From contig JAVDOI010000003.1 in NCBI GenBank assembly GCA_032191485.1, forward strand, positions 1,054,001-1,118,000: a stretch of DNA of 64,000 bases. The letters are read 5' to 3'. This DNA is from Leptoclinus maculatus. Lineage: Eukaryota; Chordata; Actinopteri; Perciformes; Stichaeidae. This document shows positions 1 through 12,927 of the stretch, one piece after another. Each line of letters starts with the position of its first letter. Position 1 is the first letter of the stretch. Below the pieces are notes generated by a model. It was not told the origin of the DNA. It ran no database searches and was given only the letters and a program-made list of their open reading frames with translations. A program made the translations under genes and the position numbers.

Positions 1-68
1 TGTAGTGTGAAACAGAAAATGCCCCGATATACTCTACTCCCCTGATGCTTTCAGTGTCCTCTAGACCA

Positions 69-1671
69 GAGGTCCACAACCTTTTTTGCGTCACGGACCG
101 GTTTCATGTAAGACAATATTTTCACGGACCGGCCTTCAAGGTGTGGCGGATAAACACGACGAAATAAAATTAAATGCATACAAAATACAACTCACAATAA
201 CGCTGAATCAGTGGAGCCCTGAGCTTGTTTCTCTGCAACGAGACGCTCCCATCTGAGGGTAATGGGAGACAATGACACCTGAAGTCCTTGTGTCCAGTCT
301 ACTTCGTTATGTTTTGATTGTTGTCACTGCAGAACATCCTGCTTCACAAAGAGGATGTGTGGAATGGAAGCAGGGTGTTCAGTGCTTTAGTGGCGATCTC
401 AGGATATTCAGCCTTGATTTTAATCCTAACACCAGAGTTGTTGTCTCAAACATACTTTTAAGGCCACCGTCATTTACAATCTCCAGCTGATCTTCCTCTG
501 TCGTCACATATTATGCAGAGTGGGTTTGGCGCGTCAGAATTACTCCTGATATTTAATCAGAGTCCTGATATTGTCTGTTAAATGAAGATCTCTTTCTCTT
601 GGAGGTTGTAGGCTCTTCTTCTGTCTCTTAGTGGCCTTTTCCTCCTTTGCAAAGAAGCTCTCCAAGAGTTATTTACTCATGTTCTCTAGCTTGTGGGCTT
701 CATTTTTGAGGTAACGTGTCACGTGACCGAGACGAGCGTCTTGACATGTCAAGAGCCACAGTCGGATGAAATAGGGAGAGAATGACCATCCTTCCTCTAT
801 TTGATTACGGCGATATCATTTATAAAATGGCATCAAAGACCACCCTCAGAAAACTGGACTCACTCCACCACTGTGCAATCCGTTTTGCCACATGTGCACC
901 CTTCTCCACCCACCACTGTGATCTTTACAGTTTGGTGGATTGGCCCTCCCTTCATACCAGGCGGCTACAACACTGGCTGCTCGTGGTCTACAAATCCATT
1001 TTGGGAATGACCCCTCGCTACCTCTCAAATCTTCTGCACATTTCTGTTAGCAATGGCAGTTTAAGATCCAGCGACTTAATTAGGCTCATCATTCCAAAAG
1101 TCCGTACTGTGTTTGGTCATAACGCCTTTCATTTTGCCGCTGCAAATGACTGGAACTCACTACAAAACACACTCAAACTAACAGTTCTCACCTCCCTCAA
1201 CATGTTCAAACAAAAGCTGCAACATTTCATAGTTGACTGCTGTGCTTGTTGACTAGCCCTCACTTCTCTCTCTCTCTTCCACTTTTCCGGGGAACATCCA
1301 GTGATCCGCCTTTCTTTGTACAGGGTGTTTGTTGATTTGCCTATGTTGTTTTTAGCCATTTGTTGTTTTTAGCCATTTTTTCATGTTTGTCATACTGTAT
1401 TGTGTCTGTGCTATTTGTGTCATTTGTGTGGACTGTGCTGCTGCCTCTTGGCCAGGTCATCATTGAAAATGAGAATTGGTTCTCAATTGATTTTACCTGG
1501 TTAAATAAAGGTAAATAAATAAATAAATCCGGTCATTTTTCAAAATAAAACTTCTTTCAGACTCTGATAATCAATAAAACGGAAATAATATAATATTTAT
1601 TCTTTCTGTGCGGCCCAGTACCAAATGACCCACGGCCTGGTACCGGTCCACCCGGTGGTTGGGGACCACTG
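69..1671. mobile_element. hAT-type DNA transposon relic with nested LINE
   Basis: Left end CAGAGGTCCACAACC and right end GGTTGGGGACCACTG are inverted terminal repeats of the CAGTGGTCCCCAACC type; both inner flanks carry ACGGACCGG/CCGGTCC motifs. Flanks CTCTAGAC (61-68) and ATCTAGAA (1672-1679) look like an eroded 8-bp target duplication (6 of 8 bases agree), as expected for hAT. The body has no intact transposase frame and is interrupted at about 780-1530 by a LINE copy. Confidence 0.7.
780..1532 (+). mobile_element. 5'-truncated L2/CR1-like LINE (type A)
   Basis: Frame 782-1252 encodes the C-terminal region of a non-LTR reverse transcriptase polyprotein: ILPLFDYGDIIY, LHHCAIRFAT, RLQHWLLVVYKSILG, then FHFAAANDWNSLQ, in the usual order. 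The 3' UTR ends CTGGTTAAATAAAGGTAAAT with short AAAT repeats, the tail of many fish LINEs. Inserted in the hAT relic. A second copy of the same 3' UTR lies at 41822-42040. Confidence 0.75.
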
Positions 1672-1679
1672 ATCTAGAA

Positions 1680-2100
1680 CACGTGTGTCAAACTCAAGGC
1701 CCGCAGGCCGAATCCGGCCCGCCACGTCATTTTATGTGGCCCGCCGAAAGAAAAAAAAATGAAAAGTTGAAAAGACTTGAAAATAAAAGTATCCCCATGG
1801 TCGAAATTATGAGATAGAAAGTCATAATTATAAGATACTACATTTGACATAGAAATGGATTGTGAGTACATTGAAGACTACTTTAAACGTGGCTTGCAGA
1901 GGGAAGAAAATGTTGTGAAAGAGAATACATGTTTGTGCTTCAAGGAGAAAAAACGGTCTGTCTTCTGAGCTATGAGGCAGTGTCGGTGATGAAGGAATAC
2001 AATTCACGTCGGCATTTTGACACCAAACACGGAGTAGAATGGAAGAGAAGTATAACCATATTTTAAGGGTTCACAAATTTAGATTAAAAAATTCAACTTG
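1680..2100 (+). mobile_element. hAT relic with broken BED-finger transposase
   Basis: Begins with GTGTCAAACTCAAGGCCCG followed by GGCCCGCC, the usual left end of a vertebrate hAT (Charlie-like) family. From 1855 a frame encodes MDCEYIEDYFKRG..., then after a frameshift (about 1950-2065) VCLLSYEAVSVMKEYNSRRHFDTKH. This matches the BED zinc finger of transposase-derived proteins, but the second zinc-binding Cys position reads Ser. Stops and the frameshift make it a dead fragment; the right end was not found. Confidence 0.6.
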
Positions 2101-3480
2101 TTCTTATAAAATAAGTTTCAGGGGCACAGCGATATAGTATAAAGTGGAGCGACTTTCAAGAGTCAGACGTATGAACGGTCACAATCGGTTCAGCAGAGGC
2201 CAACATATGCTGACTTTCAGTCTAACTCTCAAAACCCTGGATCCTACATTTCCCATAATGCAACTCAATAGTCTCTGTCATCTCAATAGTCTCTGTCATC
2301 ATTGTCCACATCTGTCAAACTCCCAGTCCCCAGTGTCTAACACATGCTTTTTGTAAAAACTCAAGTAATAACCTGATGACATCATCATGGTTATTTGAGG
2401 TTGGACAGAGATACAGATGAAACAGAGCGCTGGAGAAGGATGCAGCAGAAGATGAAAGATAGATGATGCAGTCAGAGCAAGTGATACATGTTTGATGTTA
2501 AAGCTAAAAGAAACAAGGAGACACTAACTTAAAGTCTTTGTGTTGGAACACAACTTGTTCTCACAACATGCTCTTATATTGATGGTCAGTGGAGTTGACA
2601 CACAACTCACACTCAGTGAGTCAAAACCAACAGAAAACAACTGGTTCCGGTACTTTTGATTCACATTAGAAGTTTACTTTGTGGCATTTTGCCCAGGCTG
2701 TGTATTTCTGTTACTGAATCATTTGGTGTGGGAATGTTCTGAGAACAGGAATCAACATGTTGCATCTTGAACAAAAACGACATCATTTCACTATGAACTC
2801 ACACATTTCTTTTCATTTTAACGACTTAAGTGTCACTTTTACTTATTATTCCTCTGTGGCTGGTAATTGTGAAAGCAGAGCAGAGTGTAAGAGGTCCTGA
2901 TCCAGCTGAGGAATGACAGAGCCCTACTGGTTCTTCCCATCATGCCATGCACCAAGCTGTCCTCATACACTGTTTGTAGAAACGCACTATAATTTGAATA
3001 TAACCCATGCAATCTTGAGCTGGAACAGGTGAGATAGTGTAAAGGGTGTCAGAGGTTGGAGCGGACACATGTGTCGCATTATTATGAATCCCACTTCTTT
3101 TCTTGGTAAGACCTGCCCTGTGTAGCTGGTTGAGGCAGAGGCGATTGGTTAAGGCATTGACCTTGAGTAGTTAAGAGTCAGGATAACTCATTGGTCAGGG
3201 CATAGGACCCGAACACATTAGGTAACTGGTACCTCAGTTAGCATGGACACCTGGCCAATCCTTGCCCGGGCGGGTTTTGCCCAAAAAACACTTGGATTCC
3301 TGGTTTCACCCCAGTGTTCTGTGTGAAACTAGAAGTCAACATTGACTTATTTGTTATGTAACATTTGTACTAAAGTAACACCAATTCCATACTTATATGA
3401 AATCAAACCAAAATCTTATCCAAAACATAAAGTAGTTTTGTTGCAAGGGCACATGAAAAATAACAAAATTACTTTTCGTA
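2101..3480. other. No gene seen; short family-3 repeat trace
   Basis: Unique-looking sequence. Around 3285-3345 a short stretch (GATTCCTGGTTTCAC ... GTCAACATTGACT) resembles the family-3 repeat seen at 47540-47600. Confidence 0.3.
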
Positions 3481-3488
3481 AGATATAT

Positions 3489-4060
3489 AAACTGTATATA
3501 AGAAGTAGGCGAAGTCACTGTGACGTCACCCTTTGGTTTGTGGACTACGGTTTTGAAGCCTCGAGTTTGGCATTTTGTATTTTGGGCTCCACCAACATGT
3601 TTTTCTGCAACCAGAAGTGACAGGAGAGGGTGGAGCGAAGTACAACCGAACACTGAAAAAGACATTTTTAGGTGACGAAATGTTACAATAAACTTTCATG
3701 AACTGACAACACACTGTGAAAGAGTTAAAGTTCGAAGATAAAAACTCCCAGACCAGACAACGACGTGATTATTAATCACAAAAGCTAGCCCCGCCCTAAA
3801 GCATCCCCTGCTTTATGGTCTGTTTGACTCTAAATGAACCATAATGTACTAAATGAACATCATGCTGTATTGAAGAAGACTTGAAACTAGAGATTGAGAC
3901 CATAAACTCATGTTTACAATGTTTACTGAGGTAATAAATCAAGAGAGAAGTAGAGTCATTTTCTCATAGACTTCTATACAACCAGAGGAGTCGCCCCCTG
4001 GTGGACACTAGAGAGAATGCAGGTTTTAAGACACTTCTGCATTGGCCAGAGGTTACCGCC
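3489..4060 (+). repeat. Dispersed repeat family 1, copy 1
   Basis: Starts ACTGTATATAAGAAG and runs through a GTGACGTCACCC and GTTTTGAAGCC segment to a 3' part that is nearly identical to 22405-22650 (GAAGACTTGAAACTAGAGAT, AGAGGAGTCGCCCCCTGG and neighbours). No long ORF. Another 5' portion is at 49939-50129. Probably a non-autonomous mobile repeat of unknown class. Confidence 0.75.
3992..4004 (-). promoter_or_regulatory. CTCF-like motif in family-1 repeat
   Basis: CCACCAGGGGGCG on the minus strand fits the vertebrate CTCF core throughout these 13 bases. The same motif is in the other copy at 22598-22610. Confidence 0.45.
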
Positions 4061-4893
4061 TGGTAAGATATCATATGAACCGCTGTATGAGGAAACGTTG
4101 CAGGCACATGTTACTTGTTTCTCTTAAACAATCTCTGCAGGTTTTCTGAAACACATCTGTAACCGCTGCTACCGTCACCTCAAGTGAGTAAGGTCGACGT
4201 TGTGCGTTGGGGGTGTGTGTAGCTTGGGACTTGCTCAGTGTGACACATACTAAAGGTCACATTCACACAAATGCCACATCCGTATAAATCATCTATCATG
4301 GCGGGGACAAGAGGGCTTTTAAAGCAAAGCAAGCAAGCTGGGCTTCTCGTCGAAGGCTGCCGACTGAAGGAGTGATGTTGATGCAGAGCTGGGGGAACAG
4401 TTGAAGCCCACCCAAAACACACACACACATCTGTCCGCCGCTTGACGTTTTGTTTTGTCACAGCCATTGTGGCGAGAGCTGTCACGAACTGAGAAACAGC
4501 GTGACCATGTTGATTAGGCTAACCTTTTGGGCAAGGAGTGGAAATATGCTGTCAGCTCATTACAAAAATACATAAGCTCTCACTTCCAATTAATCACTAA
4601 GCAGCTGGAGATTAGACAGGGGAGCTGCTGCCAACACCGCAGTCTTTCTGGGGTCAGTGGAGATGACTGTAATCAAAGGTCCTATCAGTTCCTGTGAGCC
4701 TCCCCCACCTCCATCAGCAGCCATCCGCCCTTTCCCTCAACTCACCTGGAAGTCAACTATGTATACGTGTGTGTTCACACAGTTTATGAATAGAGCTATA
4801 AGAAGATATCGATACTGTTGAGTACACATTATGTTTTGTGACACTGTATTGATTCTCAAAATTTTTTATTTTTAATCAATAGTTACAAAAAAT

Positions 4894-4928
<35 letters not shown>

Positions 4929-5029
4929 ATATAATACATGCCCATCAATACAGCTTTACCTGCAGTAATGGATTTTTTGGCCATTTAGATGAAACTGGAA
5001 CTGAAACATGTAATGCAGTGCTCTACAAT
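4061..5029. other. No gene seen; CNE-like stretch and microsatellite
   Basis: 4490-4760 is non-repetitive, with a TTAATCA site and no ORF, and could be conserved non-coding DNA. A (CA)n(TA)n tract lies at 4894-4928. Confidence 0.3.
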
Positions 5030-5615
5030 CAGGCTGGTCTCATCCAGCGTTTGTAGCTATACCTACGAAAATATAATGCGCCTTAATTCTCAGATATTCC
5101 ACAAAATGATCTATATGTTATCCGTGGAATTATGAACGAGGAAGTATAAAGACCACAGCAGTCCACACGGGGGGGGGATAGCTCCAACAAACAACCATCT
5201 TTCTTCCAGGAGACCGCAGTTTGTTCCCCGAGTTAAACGAGAAGTCAACGTTGATGTTTTTGTCACGTAACTTTCATAGTTATATGAACCCAAACTATGG
5301 GGGCAAATCAATTTCAATATCCGCCAGCATAATTGAGGTCCATGAATATTACTTTTGCGAGCACTTTCACATCCCTCATTTGTGTGCGCGGCTGTTTGAG
5401 TTGCAACTCTACACATGTGTAGGCGTGGATCTCATACAAGCAACCATCTTTTCCTAAACCTAACCAAGTAGTTTTGTTGCCTAAACCTAACTGAGTTGTT
5501 TCCTGTGAAGACAGAAGTTTATTTTGAAAATAAACATATTCATGTAACAAGTGAAACGCATGAAAAGCGAGGAGCAACTTTTCGTAGGATAACGTACAAA
5601 CTGCTGCATAAGGAT
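5030..5615. repeat. Dispersed repeat family 3, copy cluster
   Basis: Left end CAGGCTGGTCTCATCCAGCG and GTAGCTATACC recur in reverse at 45960-45995. The body holds CTAAACCTAACCAAGTAGTTTTG, i.e. the reverse of the TTAGGTTTAGGCAACAAAAC signature found in other copies. The frames across it are chance ORFs. Confidence 0.6.
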
Positions 5616-6689
5616 ACGTTGAAAAATGAAATTTCAATGAAAATTCAAGAAAAGGCACAGCAGTCATTTCATTTTTCGGGAAAACAAATCAAGCTGAAAT
5701 CACAGCATATCTGATATATTATAGATATATTATTATTATTGAAAGTTATAGTGAACATGTTACATATCATGTGGAAGCACTGGCATTCATTCGTACTCAG
5801 GTTTGGATGTAAATGTAAGTCAGCTTATGAGAAAAATCTCTGCAGTGTGAATAGCAATATGTTATACTCAATGTGACCTTTTCCCTAGAATTACTGTAGC
5901 TATTACAAATGTAGAGGAAATAAAAGCTAATAATAACTAGAGTTTAACTGTCGAGTTTAAACACATATAAAAACACGCTCCCACAGCCCTCAATCAGACA
6001 CGAGAGCATGAACCTCTCCTTGACCGTGACGGCAAAGTTAGCGAGGATTCTTGGCTCGGGCCCCTCAGACTCTTCGTCCCCCAAAGGCCCTTCTTCTTCC
6101 AGTGAGGATCAAATCTTTTAATGCCTGACGGGTCCTGTAAACCTGCTGTCTGTCAACACTGACTTGGCTGTTTTTTTTCAGGGCGGTAAAGGAGAGAGGA
6201 TGTGGAGCCGGGAGGCCTACGAGAGTCACGGCTCTGATAGCGGTTCACGGTCTGTGTACATGTAGGCTGATGAAGGGGGGGGAATGGGTGAAGCAACACC
6301 AGACTTTGTTGATATCATGTCATCTGCCTGCAAAACCAACAAAGCAACCTGAGACGCAGGTCACGCACTGACTTATCTCAGCATTTGGAAAAGACTGTGA
6401 CGCCTGAACGAATGGCTCTTGTAATAATTAGGCTTGTTGTCATGTAGAAATGTCCAGCCTGGTCTCTTTAAAAAACCTATTTTTTCCTGGTATACATTTG
6501 TTTTTGTCACAAATACGTTTTTCACAGAAGTCCACCGAAGTCTGCTTATTACTGGGAAAAAAAATCTGAGAAGATGTTTATTTGGCATAATTAAATCTGG
6601 GATATTAACAATAAATACATGAATATATATATCTAGTTTTGAATTAATCTGCATTTGTTCAAAAGACGAGATGTATAACCTGATCTCAT
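5616..6689. other. No gene seen
   Basis: AT-rich at the ends, with a more GC-rich unique stretch at 5990-6360. No recognisable coding exon or repeat. Confidence 0.3.
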
Positions 6690-6830
6690 GGGAAGGTGTA
6701 TAAATAGCATAACATTTTTACGCCATGTCGTTACTGGGAAACGGCCACAGGTTTAGGGAACAAAACCACTTAGCTAGGTTTCGGACAATCATCATGGTTG
6801 GGCTTAAAATATGTACGTACACTATGCTAT
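6690..6830 (+). repeat. Dispersed repeat family 3, partial copy
   Basis: Contains GGTTTAGGGAACAAAACCACT and GGTTGGGCTTAAAAT, matching the family signature in the forward orientation. Confidence 0.5.
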
Positions 6831-7370
6831 GTCACTTGCTTGTTATTTAAAACGCTAAATGACTTACAAATTGTTGTGTCGTTCATACGCCATTTGGCGA
6901 GAGCACAATTGTAATCCCAGTAAATCTTCATATTGATCTTGTTTTGTTCACTCCACTCCAATATAACTGCGAAGTGGGAGGAGCCATGGGTTTGGGAACC
7001 ATGAGTGTTGTGTGTGGTGTTGGCCCTTTACAAGGCTACCCAGCCTAAACTGTTTAATAACCAAAATTTAAGTTCAGATCAAGAGTGACCTTTAACCTAT
7101 GAAATTATTGCACCACTGAAATAGTCAGTTTCAAATAGATCGTATTTGAAACTGGAGGTAAGATCAATTATACAAGCAACTCTGTGGTTTGAATTATCTT
7201 CTCAAGTGACTACACTTTCATGAATACGGCCTTAAATTATTGCAGTGATCCATGTAATACACTTAAATTGACATTACTTGCACATGTTTTTTTTACGTGC
7301 AACAAATTAAATAGTTTATACAAAGATAGGATTACAAAATATTCTGATGCTTAAAAAAAATTCATTAAGG

Positions 7371-7445
7371 TGGATGGTTGGGTTAAACAAACACAGGACC
7401 TTCACCCAGGAGACGGCTGTTTGTGTCCCGTGTTAAACCAGGAAT
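7371..7445. repeat. Dispersed repeat family 3, fragment
   Basis: CAGGAGACGGCTGTTTGTG ... GTTAAACCAGGAATCAATGTT matches 5205-5250 and, in reverse, 47540-47600. Confidence 0.45.
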
Positions 7446-8291
7446 CAATGTTAATGTATTTTAATTTAAATCTGTAATTTAAAAAAGTAACAAGCATAAT
7501 TATTTTCAGACGAACCATGATTTCTTTTCACTAAATCGAACACCAAGCAGTTTTGATGTTTTGATAACGTTAACCACCTGTTTAAAACTGTGACCGTAGC
7601 CCAGCAGACAAAGTTTCCCTCGAAATGTAAGTGAGAATGCAGTTTCTTGGGAACGTAATTCTGTAGGAGACAGTGTGGAAATGTCATGTTGCAATGCATT
7701 GGAACACACTGGGGTCTCATCTGACCACGTCTGAAGGCAGAAAAGTGTATCCCTGTTCCAAATGGCCACTCTTGAAGGTAGGATGGAAGAAGAGGGGTGC
7801 AATAATCAGTTAAATGGGAATAAATGCACACACAAGAGTGAGTATGTATGGATTGTCCAAATATTAATTTCCTGAGAGATTCTCACAAACATTTCGTGAA
7901 AAACAATTTGTTTGAGAATATTTATTTGTAGATGCATAATAAGAAAGTGCATTTCTAATGAAAAATGTAATGCCGTATATTCATTATATGTTTGAAGAAC
8001 TGAAATTGTGTTCTTCGTCATTTTCTTTTTGTATATTTTCTTTCCTATGCTTTTGCATAGTTCAGACACACATTGTGAGGACCCCTCCAATCCAATAGGT
8101 CTGTTTTCCTTTTCCTGGCTCTTCTCATCCACATCACCTGAACATGGACCTTCTCTTCCTCTGCTGACACGGCAGTTTGTTTCATTGACTTCACTGACTT
8201 TCCACATTTGTTCGTATAACTGTGCTAATAAATTACTTTTATACTCTTCCGGTCTCCCATTTTTGTTGTAGCTTTTGAGCCGGGCTGTAAC

Positions 8292-8325
<34 letters not shown>

Positions 8326-10160
8326 CACCATCTTCTTCTCTCATCCCCTGACAGAATGTTGTAAACTGGTCTGTATTCCTTGTTCTTGTCCTTCTGTAAA
8401 TGTATTGTCTTTTGCAATAAAAACTATTAAAACGTGTTCTGAAAAAGGAACTTCTACCCCAATACATTTAAGGTGAACAATGCTTTTGTAAATAATAAAA
8501 TATACACTGTATCTGGAAAGATATTTACATATGTCATCCCTTTATGTAGCTTGTTATAATCAAAATGTGCAAAAATCAACATCGCAAGAGAAATGAGACA
8601 ATTGTATGAAACCCGACTCAGATCCGTCCTTTACTGTATTACAGCTCTGGTCCACAAGAGGGCAGAAGCAGCCTGCGTGGACGCACATTCCTAGCAAACC
8701 TTACACCCTCAAAGCCATGACTAGACGTTTGCAGCACTCCCTCCGTCCTCTGCTCAGCAGAGAACAACAGCCCACTCGCTGTTTCGAGCAGGAGTTGGCA
8801 GCCTGACAAGCAAATCTAATGCAACAGTCAATTAGGATCTACTCCCTGCATGTCAGCCATAAGCAGATACAGCTGTTCCTGGGTGAAGCAGCAGCTCCGG
8901 GGGAAGCTGAACTGTACATGTTGAAAGATTGGGGAACACTGAGCGCTGCCCTCAACACTAAACACAGGGAATCCACAAGTACAAGCCTTTGTCTCTGACC
9001 AGATTAGACTTGACTGTAACACGAACGACTTCACTCAAAGTGTGCAGCGAAATAACAAGTCATCTTCCTGACAACAGATATACTTGGAATATACAAATAA
9101 GACAAATAATTGCTTTTCTAGGACTCAAAACAGGAGACTTGTTGGACTTGAGCCTTAGCTGGGCTGGGCTCAGGTCAGCCATTGGATGTTCTTGAAAAGC
9201 TGGTAAATTGACCTTAGGTAGAGACTTTTCTTCGTCAAACTTGATCAAAGTAGATTTGCAGTTTACTTTCCAACATCATGTCATCAATCTGGAGAAACAA
9301 CTGTATGTGTGATTTTGTTCCCCATGTGAAAAAATCCCCGCTGGATTTTCTTATTCCTGAGTGTTTAGCAAAAAACCTGGATTAATCAATTTGTCATGTT
9401 TTTGCGTGTAAAGGAGTAGCTATTGTCAGATAACTAGACAGAGGGGACTTCATATAATTCATAGCAAACTCCTTTTCCACTGATGATCTATCATTTATTT
9501 TATTTTTTTTACCTCTGGGGAGCGCAGTTCTATTGTTGATACAGCCCATAATTTTGATTTATTTTCTGGGTAAATAAAGAGCGGTTTGCTCTGGCCCTTG
9601 GAAGAACACAGCCTTCAAATCACTTGATCATTAATCCACACATTGTTTTATTTACCTCTCGCGCTCAGCAACTAGGAGACAGAGTGGAGGAGGACGAGGA
9701 GGGGCACTCCGGGGTCAAAAACAAGCGATCCACTGTGAGCCCGTGCCTATTGGGTGGAGGCGAGTGGGGGAGGATGGGTCGACGTCGCAGGGTGATATAA
9801 ATGTGCTGCCTGCTGGAAGTTTCAGGTGCTGTTGCGGTGGAGGTTCTCTGGATAGTGTCGGCGACAGAGCTGAGCGGCCGCTTAAAAAAAACAGAAATCC
9901 CCTGCGGGTGGGATCGAACTTGGGGCAAACATTCCACTGCAGGTCAGCAGGGCATGTGCACCTACAACAACCCCCCACCCAACCAACCACCCAAACCTGA
10001 ACCTGAGAGCCCAGCCACGAAGCCACTTATCAGATTACCCTGCAAATGAAATGATTGTGTTTTGTAAAGCCTTATCTTTATTGATATGCTTTGATTTTTG
10101 ATGCTGCTATAAATAGATAATATACTGATTCTTTACATTCAGGGATATTTAAAGGAACAC
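7446..10160. other. No gene seen; unique DNA with a (CA)n tract
   Basis: (CA)15 at 8293-8322. The 203-codon minus-strand frame across 7806-8417 reads through the CA tract as (VC)n and has no recognisable domain. 9440-9660 is unique, with several homeodomain-like AT-rich sites, and might be a regulatory element. 9880-9985 has a tRNA-like box B on the minus strand. Confidence 0.3.
9890..9975 (-). repeat. Possible tRNA-derived SINE or tRNA pseudogene fragment
   Basis: On the minus strand TGACCTGCAGTGG (box A-like) is followed by AAGTTCGATCCCA (box B) and then a T-run at about 9883-9890. CCCTGC and GCAGGG can pair around it. The spacing between the boxes is too short for a functional tRNA. Confidence 0.3.
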
Positions 10161-10167
10161 CACAGTT

Positions 10168-10306
10168 TATCATTGGGCTGCCCTTGTGGTCTAGGTGTTT
10201 AAAAGCCCCAACCACGAAGTTTGAGTTGGACGGGGACCTTTGTTGCATGTCACTCCCCATCTCTCCCCCGTCATTTCTGTACTGTTCCCTCAATGAAGAT
10301 GGGCCC
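10168..10306 (+). mobile_element. tRNA-derived SINE
   Basis: Head GGGCTGCCCTTGTGGTCTAG with a box A-like GTGGTCTAGG and a decayed box B (GAGTTGGAC), then the teleost SINE body TTTGTTGCATGTCACTCCCC and CATCTCTCCCCC. Short and mutated. Confidence 0.6.
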
Positions 10307-12925
10307 AGATGCACAGTGTAGACTCACCTCACAATGCTCAACCAAGTGTAGCGCTGACCTGCGTGTCAAGCAAGCTGATTGGTTAATCCTACATCCTGCT
10401 GGGGAGTTCTCTCCATGAGTTTGGGCGTACACATTCCAGCACTGTACCACAAGGGATCTTTAAGCAGAGCACAAGAAAATAAATTCCCCTTCAAGGCACT
10501 TCATTTTGTTGTCCATTCTCATTGTCTTGTCCATTACGTTGAAAAATCCAAATTCTTTCACGTTTGTTTCATAAATGTAGGGTTGATTTCCTGATTTCTT
10601 CCATGTTTTCATCACATTTCGATTGGCTGAATGTGACACTGCTTCTTAGTGCACACATACATTGTATATATCGAGGCCCCGAGAGCTCGACGCACCGCAA
10701 ATTAAGAAGACACATTAAAATGGACAAAACACAAGAAAATGAAAAAGACATCTGACTATAAATCAAGGAATCTGTCAGTCGTGTGTCCTTTGCTAATCTT
10801 GATCTACTTCACTCTTGGTGTGTATTGCTGGGAACCAACGGACATGCAGTGTCGAGGTTGGTGCAAAATGGACACGCGACTAGTTCAATATCAATACACT
10901 TTGAATAAACACGCAAACAGCGTTCTGTGGAGAAGCGGGGACTGAGTCAATCATGTCGACAATAGCGGATCTTTAGAGGTCTTTTGCTGCTGGATGCTGG
11001 ATGTACTAACGTCACAAACAAATTCTTCTTCTCTTCCCTGGAGTCAACGAGTGATGGTGGGTCACAACAACAATGCAAGCAGCACTCCAGGGGGCCAAGC
11101 ATTGGGGCTGGAGTGCTGCATTGGTCTCAATTATTTGCCTCAAAAAATGAGGCAAATAAAGAAAACGCAACCAAATACAGAAACTAAATTCCCAACAAAA
11201 GTACATTCCCATACAACTGAACTGCATTCTCAATTGTGTTTCGAGGGACATATATTTTCTTTTAAATTCAAATTTCAAATTCAAATCGCTTTATTGGCAT
11301 GAGAATGATAGAAAAATGATAGAAAAACAACACAGATTACGGTCGCAGTTTTAAAAATGTGATTAACATTGTAAAATGAAACAACGCAAAATAAACACAC
11401 AACAAAAGTACTTGGTTAAGGTGTGCCCTGGGTAGAGCACATACAGCTGAGTCCTTACCGCAGTAGAGTGCAGATCTCCGCCAGGTGTGGCTGTATTTAG
11501 TGATTGAATACCACCCACAATGGGCTAGGCCCCCGTCTAGACACCAAACATAAAACACATTTCATTGTAACTCCAAAACAAACAGGCAATATATACAGGC
11601 AATCGGCTCGAAGTTGTCATATAAGACACATCATGCAATCTTGCAAAAAACAAATTTAAACTCACCAAACTGTCTGCCCGCTTAGCAGCGGCCGAGTTGT
11701 GGCGAGGTACAGCAGTGTGTGTACTGGTAGTTCCACTAGCTGCTAGCCAAACATACCGTCCAAAACAATAAAAGGGAGCCGTAAAGCAGTGGCCAAGAGG
11801 TACTCAGCAGTGTGTGTACTGGTAGTTCCGTTAGCTGTTGACTTTTGTAGGTCGGCTCACAGTGCCAGCCAAGTGATGTCACATTCAGAATGGGCTGACC
11901 AATGGCTGTGCGTCATGTTCAGCAGTGTTTGGAAGCTCTTAGCATTGTCACGTGGCCCAGTACTGTTTGTCCATGCACAATCACCCGCAAATTGTTTGTT
12001 AATTACTTTCGAGGAGTAAATTAAACTGTCCTTTTTCTTGCAGTGCTGTTAGTGAGTGGCTTATCCAGTGTTTAACAACAATTCTCTACAGCTCATGTTT
12101 CCTCAGTCCACCTCTTATTCACTTACTTAACATTTGCTGTCTTTCACTCTGTCCTTATGCCTAAATCTCACTATTACCCTGCAGGCTCTAAACCACACCC
12201 TGTCCCCAGGGCCTGGGCCTGCAGCCTCAGCTTCACCCTGAGGCAGTAAGTGGTCAGACCTTCATCCCAGTATATATTCACCCTGCTCTCCATCACCAGC
12301 CAATTGAAAAACCACAATTGCCCCAGTCTGCGGTGAACCCTGTGCAGGACGGGTGAGATGGACACATGTTCTGATAGGTATACTTCATCTAGATTATTCA
12401 TGTGTGTTTGCCTTGGCATGAGCCCACCACAGCAAACACATTATACCCCTCCTACCAGAGCAGGACAAGGCTTAAAGACCTCCAGAATAGAAGTCGTACT
12501 ATGAAACCACAAAGCAGCATGGTGGAACTAAGTCACCTCCTCATTCACTGCCACTGTCACATACCATCAGTTTGTCATGTTAACTGCGGTCTAATTTTAC
12601 TGTAACACCGTCTGCATCTGCATTTGTTCTTTTAATACTTTCTTACAATTCCCAGAATGCCTTTTATAAGCCCCCCAGGGAACAGAGTTGCAAAGTGTGT
12701 TTTTGTTTTGGGGGAGTTTGGGTGTCCGTATCTTGGCCACCCAACAGTTGGAGCACTGCAAGGTTTGAATGTCTTGAAACTGCTGCATCAAACAACAAAC
12801 AAACTGCATTCAAAAATGCATCGCTAATCGCGAGCAGAAAAAATTACACTTTGTAGAAACCTGATAAGACACTCAGCAGTTTAATTAAATCATCTACCAC
12901 AGTGTGATGTTTTGTTCCCCAATGA
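10307..12925. other. No gene seen; short direct duplication
   Basis: GCAGTGTGTGTACTGGTAG occurs at about 11711 and 11808 with similar flanks, so a roughly 100-bp unit is duplicated. AATTCAAATCGCTTTATTGG at 11277-11297 resembles a retroelement tail. No exon recognised. Confidence 0.35.
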
Positions 12926-12927
12926 AG

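Noticed and set aside
7806..8417. 203-codon minus-strand frame
   Set aside because: Reads through a CA tract as (VC)n; no domain, low-complexity AT-rich composition.
8652..8665. CCACAAGAGGGCAG, near a CTCF core
   Set aside because: One mismatch at an informative position and a single occurrence; too weak to call as a feature.
9743..10049. Overlapping frames on both strands in a GC-richer stretch
   Set aside because: No domain; overlaps a tRNA-like SINE fragment and C-rich simple sequence.
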